Below are positions 43,418 to 52,464 of a DNA stretch of 64,000 bases, piece after piece; the first letter of the stretch is position 1, and each line of letters opens with the position of its first letter. A program made the translations under genes and the position numbers. This DNA comes from SYFY01 sp041752315 (lineage in GTDB: Bacteria > Pseudomonadota > Gammaproteobacteria > Pseudomonadales > Azotimanducaceae), in the NCBI GenBank assembly GCA_041752315.1, contig JBGSHJ010000021.1:77292-141291 (forward strand), read 5' to 3'. Under the pieces are notes generated by a model. It did not search any database and had not been told where the DNA came from. It worked only from the letters and a program-made list of their open reading frames with translations.

Positions 43418-44410
43418 ATGCGGTTCATTGTTTTTGGTGCAGGTGGTGTCGGTGGCTGCATCGGCGCCGGACTTCACGAATCGGGCAGGGACGTGGTGCT
43501 CATTGCGCGGGGTGCACATGGGCAGGCCATGCAGCAATCAGGCTTGAGCATCGTCAGCCCTGCAGGGGTCCGGAATGTTGTTATTCCGGTAGTCGAGACC
43601 CCTGCGGACATCAACTGGCAAACTGATGACGTTGTGCTGCTGACGATGAAGGGTCAACACACACTGGACGCGCTCCGCTTGCTGGCCAGGGTCCGGCCAG
43701 GGGCACGGATTGTCTGTGCACAAAATGGGGTTGCCAACGAACGCATGGCCGCAGGTCTGTTTTCCTGTGTCGTGGCAATGGTGGTCAATCTGCCGGCGAT
43801 GCACCTGCGGCCAGGTGAGGTCATCACCCATGCTGTGGGACGTGGTGGTGTGCTCGACTGCGGACTCTTTCCAGCCGGCGTCGACGATCTTGTCGTTTCG
43901 GTGTGCGCAGCACTCGAGGATGGCGGGTTCAGCGCTCGACCGGATGCACAAGTCATGCGCTGGAAGTACGCCAAGTTGCTGACCAATCTGGTGAACACTG
44001 CACAAGCCTTGCTAGGAGAGGGGGACACGGTTGTCAGCATAGCGCGTGCGGCTCGTCGTGAAGCGGTGGCCTGTTATGCAGCGCATGGAATCGATTGTGC
44101 GACAGTTGACGAAATACGCGAGCGCCAGCAAAACACATATCGAATGGGCGACATTCCAGGGATTCCGAGGAGTGGTGGATCGACGTGGCAAAGCTTGGCG
44201 CGAGGCACCGGGAACGCCGAGTCGGAGTTTCTCAATGGTGAGATCGAGCGTCTAGGTGCGCAGGCGGGCATTGCGACTCCGGTAAATTCAGGGTTGGTTC
44301 GCGCGATGCGGGAAGCGCTTCAGGAGGGTATTCCGGCAGGCGGATTTCCGACGCATCGCCTGCTGGCAATGCTCGGGTTGCAGCCGGAGGCGGAGACCAG
44401 GACAGGTTGA
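43418..44410 (+). CDS. panE: 2-dehydropantoate 2-reductase-like oxidoreductase
   Basis: This is a 330-residue protein. The Rossmann motif GAGGVGGCIGAGL starts at residue 7, VLLTMKGQHT is conserved, and the catalytic Lys lies in MRWKYAKLLTNL. GIPRSGGSTWQSLARGTG fits the C-terminal PanE/ApbA helical domain. True PanE reduces ketopantoate for CoA synthesis; the lack of other pantothenate genes here means a paralog with another substrate is possible. AAGGAAGAG precedes the ATG. Confidence 0.8.
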   Translation: MRFIVFGAGGVGGCIGAGLHESGRDVVLIARGAHGQAMQQSGLSIVSPAGVRNVVIPVVETPADINWQTDDVVLLTMKGQHTLDALRLLARVRPGARIVCAQNGVANERMAAGLFSCVVAMVVNLPAMHLRPGEVITHAVGRGGVLDCGLFPAGVDDLVVSVCAALEDGGFSARPDAQVMRWKYAKLLTNLVNTAQALLGEGDTVVSIARAARREAVACYAAHGIDCATVDEIRERQQNTYRMGDIPGIPRSGGSTWQSLARGTGNAESEFLNGEIERLGAQAGIATPVNSGLVRAMREALQEGIPAGGFPTHRLLAMLGLQPEAETRTG

Positions 44411-44432
44411 GGACTGTCGGTGATGAAGTGAA

Positions 44433-44900
44433 GTGAGTACGCTTGCGCCTCTGAATCTGGCCAGGGAGTCAAGCGTGATCAGCATCAGCGACGATCTTCG
44501 CAATCGAATCAATGGCGCACTCAATAGTCTGAAGACGTTGACGGCGGCCTACGTGGATGAGCATGGCAAGCCGCATATCTCCTTCTATGGCAGTGCTCAT
44601 TTCCATTCGGCGGACAGTCTCGCCATCTGGGCGCGCAATCCGGACAGCGCTCTCCTGCGAACCTTGTCGACCAGACCGGAGATGGCGTTCATCTATGGCG
44701 ACATTGCGGATCGTGTGTATTGCACGCTGGAGGGACGGGCTCATGTGGTTACCGATACCGCGCAGCGCCAACGCATTTACGACGAGATGCACCCCATCGA
44801 ACGGCAGTTCGATTCAAAGATGGCAGGAACAGGAATCGTGGTCGATTTGTTGACTGTAACCACCCTGACCAAGGCTGGCAAAGAGGTGCAGACGCGCTGA
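44433..44900 (+). CDS. Pyridoxamine 5'-phosphate oxidase-like split-barrel protein
   Basis: This is a 155-residue FMN-binding split beta-barrel. TAAYVDEHGKPHISFYGSAHF, LAIWARNPDSALLRT and RVYCTLEGRAHVV follow the pattern of PNPOx-like F420/FMN proteins. Function is unassigned. The GTG start is uncertain, and a second GTG at 44476 would shorten it. It lies 22 bp after the panE-like gene, on the same strand. Confidence 0.7.
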   Translation: MSTLAPLNLARESSVISISDDLRNRINGALNSLKTLTAAYVDEHGKPHISFYGSAHFHSADSLAIWARNPDSALLRTLSTRPEMAFIYGDIADRVYCTLEGRAHVVTDTAQRQRIYDEMHPIERQFDSKMAGTGIVVDLLTVTTLTKAGKEVQTR

Positions 44901-44982
44901 ATTCAGCATCCCTGCCATGCTGTCCGTGCGGGAGCGAGGTACTGCGAATTTCCTTGCGACAAACCTTCCTGAATAGTCCGGG

Positions 44983-45381
44983 CTAACAACTTGCCCGAAT
45001 CTCATCCCTGTGTTTCTGCTCCTGCCCTTCCAGCTGGACTGCTTCGGCGAGCGAGTAACCCTTGCGTCTTCGCATTTGCACCGAACGCAGATCGGCCCTG
45101 GCCTTGGCGCAGGCCTGGGCGGGAGAACCCGCGGGTCTTGCCGATTGCGATCGGGGCCGGGTGTGCGCAGCAGTCAATGGCCGTTCGTCACCAAGGATTG
45201 CGCCCAACTGCGAATCAGTCAGCGCGATGCTCTGCAACTTCGGTACTTCCTTCAGTTCCATGATGACCGAATTTCTGCAGGGCCGATCCGAGAACAGGAC
45301 AGGTTCGCCGGGCAATTCGCAGCGAAACACCGAAGTCAGTGCGATCCAGGACAGTCCGACTGTTGAAGCAAATATTGTCAT
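44983..45381 (-). CDS. Hypothetical secreted protein with a DUF4124-like motif
   Basis: This is a 132-residue protein. A hydrophobic N-terminus (about 1-18) looks like a signal peptide, followed by RCELPGEPVLFSDRPC, the pattern seen in DUF4124 proteins (aromatic or Cys, short turn, FSD.P). The rest is basic and low complexity. Longer frames to 45453 start before the signal. Function is unknown. Confidence 0.55.
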   Translation of the reverse strand: MTIFASTVGLSWIALTSVFRCELPGEPVLFSDRPCRNSVIMELKEVPKLQSIALTDSQLGAILGDERPLTAAHTRPRSQSARPAGSPAQACAKARADLRSVQMRRRKGYSLAEAVQLEGQEQKHRDEIRASC

Positions 45382-45531
45382 GGCCCCATTGTCGATCGGG
45401 TCCGCAAGCCAGGAACCAGCGATTTGCGGTGTACCCCGTGGGCTGATCGACAACGCTCGCGTAGGGGATTAGCCTTTCCAGCATCAGAAAACGACGCATC
45501 AGCAAACAACCAGCGAAAGAGGGTTCACGTC

Positions 45532-47238
45532 ATGCACGATCTCATCATCAAGGGCGGCACGGTCATCGATGGGTCCGGGGACGCTCCCCGTACCGCTGAT
45601 ATCGCGATCTCGGGCCAACGCATTGTGGAGGTCGGGAAGATCTCGGGTTCCGCAAGAACCACCATCAACGCCGCCGGTGCGCTGGTCACTCCGGGCTGGG
45701 TCGACGTGCACACACATTACGATGGCCAGGCGACCTGGGATCCGGTGTTGGCTCCGTCGAGCTGGCATGGTGTGACAACTGCAGTGATGGGCAACTGCGG
45801 TGTCGGATTTGCGCCGGTTCGCCCGGATGCGCACCAGTTCCTGATCGAGCTGATGGAAGGTGTTGAAGATATTCCAGGCGCTGCACTTGCCGAAGGGATC
45901 GATTGGCAATGGGAGTCATTCGCAGAGTATCTCGATGCGCTGGATCGCAAACCTCGCACCATTGATGTAGGTACCCAGGTTCCACATGGCTCCGTGCGGG
46001 CTTATGTCATGGGTGAGCGCTGCAATGACCGTGATGTCAAGCCAACCGCTGCGGAACTCCAGGCGATGCAGGACGAAGTACGCAAGGGCATGCTGGCCGG
46101 AGCTCTCGGCTTTTCCAGTTCGCGTACCTGGCTGCATACGGACAGAAAAGGTGTGCACGTACCTGGTACGTTCGCCGGTGGAGACGAGATGCTCGCGCTC
46201 GGCCTGGCGATGAAAGGGCTCAAGCACGGTGTGTTCGAACTCGTGTCGGATCACCTCGGTGGCGATGACGAGTGGGCATGGGTCAAGTCCTTCATCAAAC
46301 AAACCGGTCGACCTGTCACGCTGGTTGCTACCTCGGCAGCGGCCTACGAAGGCAACAAGATGTACCACATCGCGGAAGATGCACGCCGTGAAGGTTTTGA
46401 AGTCAGGCCACAAATGGCCGGGCGTCCCACCGGTGTGCTGCACGGTCTGCAGTCGAGTTTCCATGTTTTTGTCAGGCATCCGACCTTCCAGAGTGAACTT
46501 GCGGACCTGCCGCTGGCTGCCAGGGTTGCACGCATGCGCCAGCCGGATATGCGAGCAAGAATCCTGGGCGAAACGAGCGGTATAGGAATGACCATGCTGG
46601 GCGTGCCGCTTGACCAGCTGCTGTGGCAGGTTTTCCCGCTGGGTGACAAACCCAACTACGAGCCGGATCGTGAAGACAGTGTGGCGGGGATTGCCGCCAG
46701 TCAGGGCAGAACCGGCTTCGAAGTGATGTACGATCTGCTGCTCGAGCATGATGGCCGCGAGTTGTTCTATCAACCGCTGGGCGGGTACCACACCTACAAC
46801 TTCGATAACTTCCGCACATCCATGGAGCATCCAAACGTGTTGTTTGGCTTGTCAGACGGTGGTGCACACTGTGGTGTCATTGCCGATGCCGGCATGGCTA
46901 CCTTCATCATGACGCATTGGGGACGTGATCGAACCAAGGGGGAGCGCATGCCCCTCGAGTTCCTCGTCCGCAAACTGTCGCGTGATACGGCACTTGCTTA
47001 TGGCCTGGATGATCGTGGCTTGCTGGCACCGGGGAAACTGGCAGATATCAATATCATCGACTTCGAAAGACTTCAGTTGGCCCGACCGGAGGCGATTCAT
47101 GATCTGCCTGCGGGTGGTCGAAGACTGGTGCAGCGTGTTGAGGGTTATCAACACATCATCAAGCGTGGTCAGCCCATCTTCATGAACGGGGAACACACGG
47201 GTGAGCTCCCCGGGCAACTCGTTCGTGGTGGTCGATAG
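45532..47238 (+). CDS. N-acyl-D-amino-acid deacylase-like amidohydrolase
   Basis: This is a 568-residue TIM-barrel amidohydrolase. The N-terminal beta-sandwich begins MHDLIIKGGTVIDGSGDAPR. The metal-binding HxH is in DVHTHYDGQATWDP, and TTAVMGNCGVGFAPV and FGLSDGGAHCG are typical of D-aminoacylase/N-acyl-D-glutamate deacylases. The start at 45532 puts the family N-terminus first. It is convergent with an amidase by 22 bp, which suggests a local amide/amino-acid scavenging theme, but no shared promoter. Confidence 0.87.
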   Translation: MHDLIIKGGTVIDGSGDAPRTADIAISGQRIVEVGKISGSARTTINAAGALVTPGWVDVHTHYDGQATWDPVLAPSSWHGVTTAVMGNCGVGFAPVRPDAHQFLIELMEGVEDIPGAALAEGIDWQWESFAEYLDALDRKPRTIDVGTQVPHGSVRAYVMGERCNDRDVKPTAAELQAMQDEVRKGMLAGALGFSSSRTWLHTDRKGVHVPGTFAGGDEMLALGLAMKGLKHGVFELVSDHLGGDDEWAWVKSFIKQTGRPVTLVATSAAAYEGNKMYHIAEDARREGFEVRPQMAGRPTGVLHGLQSSFHVFVRHPTFQSELADLPLAARVARMRQPDMRARILGETSGIGMTMLGVPLDQLLWQVFPLGDKPNYEPDREDSVAGIAASQGRTGFEVMYDLLLEHDGRELFYQPLGGYHTYNFDNFRTSMEHPNVLFGLSDGGAHCGVIADAGMATFIMTHWGRDRTKGERMPLEFLVRKLSRDTALAYGLDDRGLLAPGKLADINIIDFERLQLARPEAIHDLPAGGRRLVQRVEGYQHIIKRGQPIFMNGEHTGELPGQLVRGGR

Positions 47239-47260
47239 GCTGCCGGTCAGGCTCCGTCTG

Positions 47261-48697
47261 TCAGGAAAAGGCGGGCGGCGGGGTGAAGCGAAAGCCCTGC
47301 CGCTCCAACTCCTGTGCTACATGAATGGTCAGGCGATCGTCCCAGGTGTCGCCGATGATCTGCACACCAATCGGTAGACCATCGCTGTCAGGGCCAGTGG
47401 GTATCACTGTCGATGGCAGTCGGGATATCCCGGTCAACCCAGCCCAGAAGATCTGGTCCATGTAGGAATATGGAACTCCATCCACATTGAGCACCCGAGA
47501 CATCTGTTCGCTGTGATCGTGGGGGAACGCCGGAGTCGGGGTCTGTGGCGCGAGCACGATGTCGTAGCTTGCGAAAAACTCATGCCATGCCCAGCGCAGG
47601 TAGTCGCGCTGATTGTTGTAACTCAGCCAGTCGCGATGTGTGAGCGTCGAGAAGCGGGGGAGTTGGCTGGCAGGGTCGTTGGCGCCAGCCGGTATCTGCG
47701 CCGCAACCTGTTGCATCTCGGCATATTCAGAGTCCTGGAGGCCGGACGCCATGATTGACCACAGCAACGCGGAGTACACGTCATGGCTTTGTTTGGTACT
47801 GATTTTTGGTCGAGCCTCGTAGTTCACGATGGCTCCAGACTGCTCGAGCGCATCGGCGACTTTCAGAACGCGCGCCTGGGTTTCCGTGGTAACCGGGCAG
47901 ATATCATCGTTTGCCCAGACGGCCACGCGTAGCCTGGCGAGGTCCCGGTAGGGCAGACCCTTGAGTTCATACCGGACACCCTTGTCCAGTGCATCGGGCC
48001 CTGCCAGCACATCCAACATCAATTCGAGATCGAATGCAGACCTGGCCAGCGGACCCACCACTGCAATGTCGGGTTCTGCGATGGCAGGTGGGAGCGCGTG
48101 ACCACGAGCCGGAATGAGACCCCAGGTAGGCTTGTGTCCAAAAACGCCGTTGAAGTGTGCGGGCGTTCGGATGGACCCGCCGATATCCGAACCGATTTCC
48201 ATGGCAGCGAAACCTGAGGCAAGCGATGCGGCTGAACCGCCGGACGATCCTCCGGGAGAGCGACTTAGATCCCAGGGATTGTTGGTCTGGCCGTAGATAT
48301 CGTTGTAACTCTGGAAATCCGCCAGATTGAGGGGCACGTTGGTCTTGCCAAAGACAACTGCACCAGCAGCCTGGATTCGCTCGACAACCACGGCGTTGCT
48401 ACCGGCAATGTTGTTGCGAAAAGCCGGTATTCCCCAGGTAGTCGGCGCACCGCTGACGTTGAAAGACTCCTTGATCGTCATCGAGAGGCCGGCCAGGGGC
48501 TGCGCGACGCCAGGCTTTCCCTGGCTGTTGGCGACAAGTTTCCGCGCTCGCTCACGGTCCTGCCACACCAGGGCATTGATCCTGTCGTCGTGGGCGTCGA
48601 TCTGCGCCAGATGAGCCTCAAGAAGCTCGGTGGGCGAGTAATCACCCCGCGCCAGGTGTGCAAGGTGCTCGGTTGCTGTGGCAAAAACGTCGATCAT
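47261..48697 (-). CDS. Amidase signature family protein
   Basis: This is a 478-residue enzyme with the Ser-cisSer-Lys triad. The catalytic Lys is in MTIKESFNVSGAPTTWG, and the Ser residues are in the Gly/Ser loop SPGGSSGGSAAS with nucleophile in DIGGSIRTPAHF. Substrate is unknown; the family includes nitrile-derived amide hydrolases and GatA, but no gatBC is near. Confidence 0.9.
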   Translation of the reverse strand: MIDVFATATEHLAHLARGDYSPTELLEAHLAQIDAHDDRINALVWQDRERARKLVANSQGKPGVAQPLAGLSMTIKESFNVSGAPTTWGIPAFRNNIAGSNAVVVERIQAAGAVVFGKTNVPLNLADFQSYNDIYGQTNNPWDLSRSPGGSSGGSAASLASGFAAMEIGSDIGGSIRTPAHFNGVFGHKPTWGLIPARGHALPPAIAEPDIAVVGPLARSAFDLELMLDVLAGPDALDKGVRYELKGLPYRDLARLRVAVWANDDICPVTTETQARVLKVADALEQSGAIVNYEARPKISTKQSHDVYSALLWSIMASGLQDSEYAEMQQVAAQIPAGANDPASQLPRFSTLTHRDWLSYNNQRDYLRWAWHEFFASYDIVLAPQTPTPAFPHDHSEQMSRVLNVDGVPYSYMDQIFWAGLTGISRLPSTVIPTGPDSDGLPIGVQIIGDTWDDRLTIHVAQELERQGFRFTPPPAFS

Positions 48698-48797
48698 TTC
48701 CGTATACCTCCGTTTACTTACACGTAGGCGTTGTTTCGCCTGCCCTGGGCATAACCTGCCGGCACGATTTCAGATGCGGTCGCCAGAGGAGAGCCCC

Positions 48798-48887
48798 GTG
48801 GAAACAAGAACGCGCAATACAATGATCACGCTCGTCCTGGTGGGCCTGTTTCTGAACCTCGTGCTGGCGATCACGCTCATGGCTTAA
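48798..48887 (+). CDS. Putative 29-residue single-pass membrane microprotein
   Basis: The peptide reads METRTRNTMITLVLVGLFLN and then LVLAITLMA, a basic start and one ideal transmembrane helix (about residues 9-28). The GTG start at 48798 has GAGGAG 7 bases upstream, which is strong for a frame this small. It is divergent from the amidase and overlaps the cysK-like 3' end by 4 bp. It is a plausible real small protein of unknown function. Confidence 0.5.
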   Translation: METRTRNTMITLVLVGLFLNLVLAITLMA

Positions 48888-49837
48888 AGGGACGCCAGCC
48901 ATTCGTCGTCGTTGCCCTCATTGATACCGGCGAACAGCGGTGTGGACAGGTAACGTTCTCCAGTATCCGGCAGCATGGCGAGAATTACGGATCCGTGCGG
49001 TGCAGTTGCCGCGACCTTGAGCGCGGCCGTAAAAGTCGCCCCAGATGAAATCCCGACAAAAATGCCTTCCTTCTGGGCCAGTGCCAGAGCATTTGCCATG
49101 GACTCGTTTTCGTTCACCAGAATGATTTCATCGGCGACTGAACGATCGAGCACCGCTGGTACAAAATCAGGGGTCCAGCCCTGGATCTTGTGCGGGCTGA
49201 AAGTGCCACCGGAAAGCAGCGCTGCCTGTTCGGGTTCCGTGGCAATGACCTTGAGCCCAGGTCGCGCCGCCTTCAGGACCCGACCGGCGCCCGACAGGGT
49301 CCCCCCCGTACCCCAGCCAGTGACCCAGAAGTCGAGTCGGTCCCCAGCGAAGTCGCGCAGTATTTCCGGGCCGGTGGTCTGGGCGTGATAAGCCGGATTG
49401 GCCGGATTTTCGAACTGACGCGCGAGAAACCAGCCGTGTTTGGCTGCGAGTTCCGCCGCACGTTTGACCATTCCACTTCCACGTTCTGCAGCAGGGGTCA
49501 GAATCACCTTCGCGCCAAGTGCCCGCATGATCTTGCGACGTTCAATGGAAAAGGTTTCCACCATCGTCGCTACAAACGGATGTCCCAGCGCCGCGCAGAC
49601 CATGGCCAGGGCAATGCCTGTGTTCCCGGAAGTTGCCTCGACGACCGTCTGCCCCGGCTTCAACGCTCCGCTGTCGCGGGCATCCTTGATGATGGCGTAG
49701 GCGAGACGATCCTTGACCGAGGAGAGCGGGTTGAACGATTCAATCTTCACGTACATCGTCACGTGAGAGGGTGCCAGATGATTGATACGAACGATTGGCG
49801 TGTTGCCGATCGTCTGCAGAATGTTGTCAAAACGCAT
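48884..49837 (-). CDS. cysK: Cysteine synthase A
   Basis: This is a 317-residue fold-II PLP enzyme that makes cysteine from O-acetylserine and sulfide. The PLP Lys is in SSVKDRLAYAII near residue 42, the substrate loop is EATSGNTGIALA, and the phosphate-binding GTGGTLSGAG. ATG 49837 is chosen because GAGG lies 6 bases upstream, while the TTG two codons earlier is too close. It is 2 bp from the esterase stop on the same strand. Confidence 0.93.
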   Translation of the reverse strand: MRFDNILQTIGNTPIVRINHLAPSHVTMYVKIESFNPLSSVKDRLAYAIIKDARDSGALKPGQTVVEATSGNTGIALAMVCAALGHPFVATMVETFSIERRKIMRALGAKVILTPAAERGSGMVKRAAELAAKHGWFLARQFENPANPAYHAQTTGPEILRDFAGDRLDFWVTGWGTGGTLSGAGRVLKAARPGLKVIATEPEQAALLSGGTFSPHKIQGWTPDFVPAVLDRSVADEIILVNENESMANALALAQKEGIFVGISSGATFTAALKVAATAPHGSVILAMLPDTGERYLSTPLFAGINEGNDDEWLASL

Positions 49838-49839
49838 GT

Positions 49840-50769
49840 TCAACCTCCGAGATGTTGACGCAACGCCCTGGTTGCCTGATCGATTGCAATTCCGGCTTTG
49901 GTGACGGTGGCATGCATGCCGAAAAAGCCGTGTATCACGCCGTCGTAACGAGTCATGGAAACATCAACTCCGGCTGCCCGCAAGGCATGCGCATAGGCTT
50001 CACCCTCATCGCGGAGCGGGTCGAATTCGGCGGTCAGGACCAGCGCCGGAGGGAGTCCTGTGAGGTCCCTGGCCTGTGCGGGTGCCGCATAGGCTTCCTT
50101 TCGGTCTGCAGGTGTCGGAACGTAGTGATCCCAGAACCATTGCATGCCAGACCGTGTCAACAGGTACCCGCTGGCGTTGTCGATATAGGACCTGGTCGTG
50201 AAGTTGGCGTCGGTAACCGGATACACCAGCAACTGGAAGCAGATGGGCGGCCCTTTCAGGTCACGGGCTCGCAGGGCGACGGCGGCGGCGAGATTGCCAC
50301 CCGCGCTGTCGCCACCAACGGCAATGTGATGGGTTTCGATCCCGAGACTGCCGGCTTCGTTGGCGACCCAGGTGACCACGTCATAACAGTCGATCATTGC
50401 GCCGGGGTAACGTGTTTCCGGCGCCAGCCTGTAGTCAACACTGACCACCATCGAGCCGCTGCCGACACAAAGTCGTCTGCACGTTTCGTCATGGCTGTCG
50501 AGATTGCCGATTACCCAGCCGCCGCCGTGAAAGTACACCAACACCCCTCGGGTGGCGGAGGCAGGTTCGGGATGGTAGATCCGGATTGGAATCGAACATT
50601 GTGAACCTCGCACTTCACGATTTTCGATGTGATGCACGGCGGTAGGTACTGCGGGTGGTGGCGCAAGACTCATGGAGCGCGCCTGTTCAACCGAAAGCGC
50701 TGAAAACTCGGGGGCACCGAGTTTTGTCAGCAAATCCAGAACCGCTTGAGTATCGTTGTCGACTGGCAC
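49840..50769 (-). CDS. HSL-type alpha/beta hydrolase (lipase/esterase)
   Basis: This is a 309-residue hydrolase of the hormone-sensitive-lipase family. The oxyanion motif is YFHGGGWVIG, the nucleophile is in GGDSAGGNLA, the acid Asp is in TAEFDPLRDEG and the His is in GVIHGFFGM. GTG 50769 gives the family N-terminus MPVDNDTQAVLDLL. It is cotranscribed with cysK on its 3' side. Confidence 0.9.
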   Translation of the reverse strand: MPVDNDTQAVLDLLTKLGAPEFSALSVEQARSMSLAPPPAVPTAVHHIENREVRGSQCSIPIRIYHPEPASATRGVLVYFHGGGWVIGNLDSHDETCRRLCVGSGSMVVSVDYRLAPETRYPGAMIDCYDVVTWVANEAGSLGIETHHIAVGGDSAGGNLAAAVALRARDLKGPPICFQLLVYPVTDANFTTRSYIDNASGYLLTRSGMQWFWDHYVPTPADRKEAYAAPAQARDLTGLPPALVLTAEFDPLRDEGEAYAHALRAAGVDVSMTRYDGVIHGFFGMHATVTKAGIAIDQATRALRQHLGG

Positions 50770-50848
50770 GATGACCTGCTTCTCCCGTGGACCTTGCCAG
50801 AGCTTACACCGGCAATCCGGCAAATTGCTTGATCGGAAGTGAAGAACG

Positions 50849-51424
50849 ATGAGCGACGAAGATCGAGAACGATGGAATCAGCGGTATCGGGATGGGGCGT
50901 ACGAACAGCGAATGCATCCCAGTGCACTGCTCACTGAATGGATTGACCGGTTACCCATCGGACGAGCGCTGGATGTCGCGAGCGGCGCAGGGCGCAATGC
51001 ACGATTCCTGCATGGCCTCGGCTTCTCGGTGACGGCACTCGACATCTCCGCGATTGCATTGGCACGCCTCGCGGACTTGCCGCAGATCCGGGTCATCGCA
51101 CACGATCTCGATCGTGGCTTGCCGTCCCAGGTCGGCAGGTTTGATCTGATCCTGATGATGCGCTTCCTCAATCTGGAACTCATCCCGGCGTTGATCGAAG
51201 TTCTCGCGCCTGGCGGAGTTCTCGTGTGCGAAGTCCTGTTGCAGGGTGGCTCCGCCAAAGTTGGACCCGCGGCTCCCCGATTTCGAGCGGCTCCCGGTGC
51301 TCTCCGGAAAGCTGTGGAGGCGCTCGTGGTGCTTCATGACCATGAAGGAGAAGTCATTGATCCTGATGGACGTCCGGTCCATCTCGCCCGGGTGATCGCC
51401 AGAAAGCCCGATTCGGGACTGTGA
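50849..51424 (+). CDS. SAM-dependent class I methyltransferase, TehB-like
   Basis: This is a 191-residue enzyme. The SAM-binding motif I is ALDVASGAGRNARFLHGLG, followed by VTALDISAIAL and FDLILMMRFLN. The N-terminal RERWNQRYRDGAYEQRMHPS fits the TehB/UbiE-like small methyltransferases. The substrate is unknown. Confidence 0.85.
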   Translation: MSDEDRERWNQRYRDGAYEQRMHPSALLTEWIDRLPIGRALDVASGAGRNARFLHGLGFSVTALDISAIALARLADLPQIRVIAHDLDRGLPSQVGRFDLILMMRFLNLELIPALIEVLAPGGVLVCEVLLQGGSAKVGPAAPRFRAAPGALRKAVEALVVLHDHEGEVIDPDGRPVHLARVIARKPDSGL

Positions 51425-51477
51425 CTTTGGCTATGTCTCGGTGCTAGTTTAGGACAGGTCAAACATCTGCAGGGGGA

Positions 51478-52005
51478 ATGATGGAAACAGGAACGGTGCC
51501 TGATCTGGCCATGATCGGTGATCGGCTGGCAATCCAGGAAGTGCTCGCCAGACACAGTCGCGGTGTGGACCGTGCTGATGAAGCGTCGCTCAAAGGTTGT
51601 TATTGGCCGGATTCGACCGTTGCATACGGAGGCTTCAATGGCAATGCCCACGAATTCTGCAAGTCTCTGCCGATTGGCATCAAGCGGTTTTGGGCAACCC
51701 AACACACCATCACCAACATCCAGGCTGATATTCGAGGTGATCATGCCAAGGTAGAGACCTATGTGACGGCTTACCACTATCGGCGAGAAGCTGATGGATC
51801 AGGCACTGAAATGACCTATCTTGGACGTTATCTCGACAGATTCGAAAAACGCGGCAACGTCTGGAAGATCCGGCATCGCCAGGTGTTGATGGACTGGAAC
51901 CAGAACACACAAGCGTCCTCGATCAACGAAGGCCCTCCGTTTGATGGGTTGGCACGTGGCAGTCGTTATCCGGATGATCCGATGTACACGATGCTGGCCG
52001 AATAG
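51478..52005 (+). CDS. NTF2/SnoaL-like protein
   Basis: This is a 175-residue protein with a cone-shaped NTF2 fold, seen in QEVLARHSRGVDRADEASL, VETYVTAYHYRRE and YLDRFEKRGNVWKIRHRQVL. Members are polyketide cyclases, steroid isomerases or dehydratases. GGGGG precedes the paired ATGs. It faces the hydratase gene pair across a terminator, so a role in the neighbouring lipid-like pathway is possible but unproven. Confidence 0.8.
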   Translation: MMETGTVPDLAMIGDRLAIQEVLARHSRGVDRADEASLKGCYWPDSTVAYGGFNGNAHEFCKSLPIGIKRFWATQHTITNIQADIRGDHAKVETYVTAYHYRREADGSGTEMTYLGRYLDRFEKRGNVWKIRHRQVLMDWNQNTQASSINEGPPFDGLARGSRYPDDPMYTMLAE

Positions 52006-52012
52006 GTACACG

Positions 52013-52049
52013 GACAAAACACGCAAGTTGACAGCAGGCGTGTTTTGTC
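52013..52049. terminator. Bidirectional intrinsic terminator
   Basis: GACAAAACACGC (52013-52024) and GCGTGTTTTGTC (52038-52049) are exact 12-bp arms around a 13-base loop, in the gap between convergent genes. The right arm overlaps the hydratase stop codon. The T-rich outer part of each arm supplies the U-run in both directions. Confidence 0.75.
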
Positions 52050-52464
52050 AGCGGGGCATCCTGATCGTCGCCGTACCAAAAATCCGCGTTTCGCCTGCAA
52101 CGTTCCTGATGTGGAGATCAAGCTCTGCCGTAAGTTGCGCCGCATCAATGTTGGTGATGACTGCAGCAACCGAGCAGTGTTGATCGGCCAGCAGCGGTGC
52201 TCGAAACACGGTATCGATGTTCTCGATCCTTGCTGTCGGTATTTCCCTGTGAATCAACGCACAGAGAAATCCCATGCCGAGTATTCCGGGTACAAGTGCG
52301 CCGGGATGCCCTTCCTTGCGTGCGCCTTCGTGATTCGAAAACCGTGCCGAGTTTGTCCAACCGACTGCGTTGGCGGCGGAACTGGCGCTCTCCAGCGCCG
52401 TATCGGGAATCCACGGTCCGAACTCCAAGCCAAACTCGAGGTCAGCCATGCATTGGATCGTCAT
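52048..52464 (-). CDS. MaoC-like hot-dog dehydratase, small subunit
   Basis: This is a 138-residue single hot-dog-fold domain. The hydratase-2 pattern NHEGARKEGHPGALVPGI has an Asn-His/Gly arrangement close to the usual DxxxxH active-site region. The start overlaps the upstream gene by ATGA. With that gene it probably forms a heterodimeric (R)-hydratase/dehydratase, like mycobacterial HadAB or the steroid-degradation ChsH-type pairs. Confidence 0.78.
   Translation of the reverse strand: MTIQCMADLEFGLEFGPWIPDTALESASSAANAVGWTNSARFSNHEGARKEGHPGALVPGILGMGFLCALIHREIPTARIENIDTVFRAPLLADQHCSVAAVITNIDAAQLTAELDLHIRNVAGETRIFGTATIRMPR

Noticed and set aside
47261..48697. Amidase considered as GatA of the tRNA amidotransferase
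   Set aside because: No gatB or gatC is adjacent, and the protein lies among other hydrolases.
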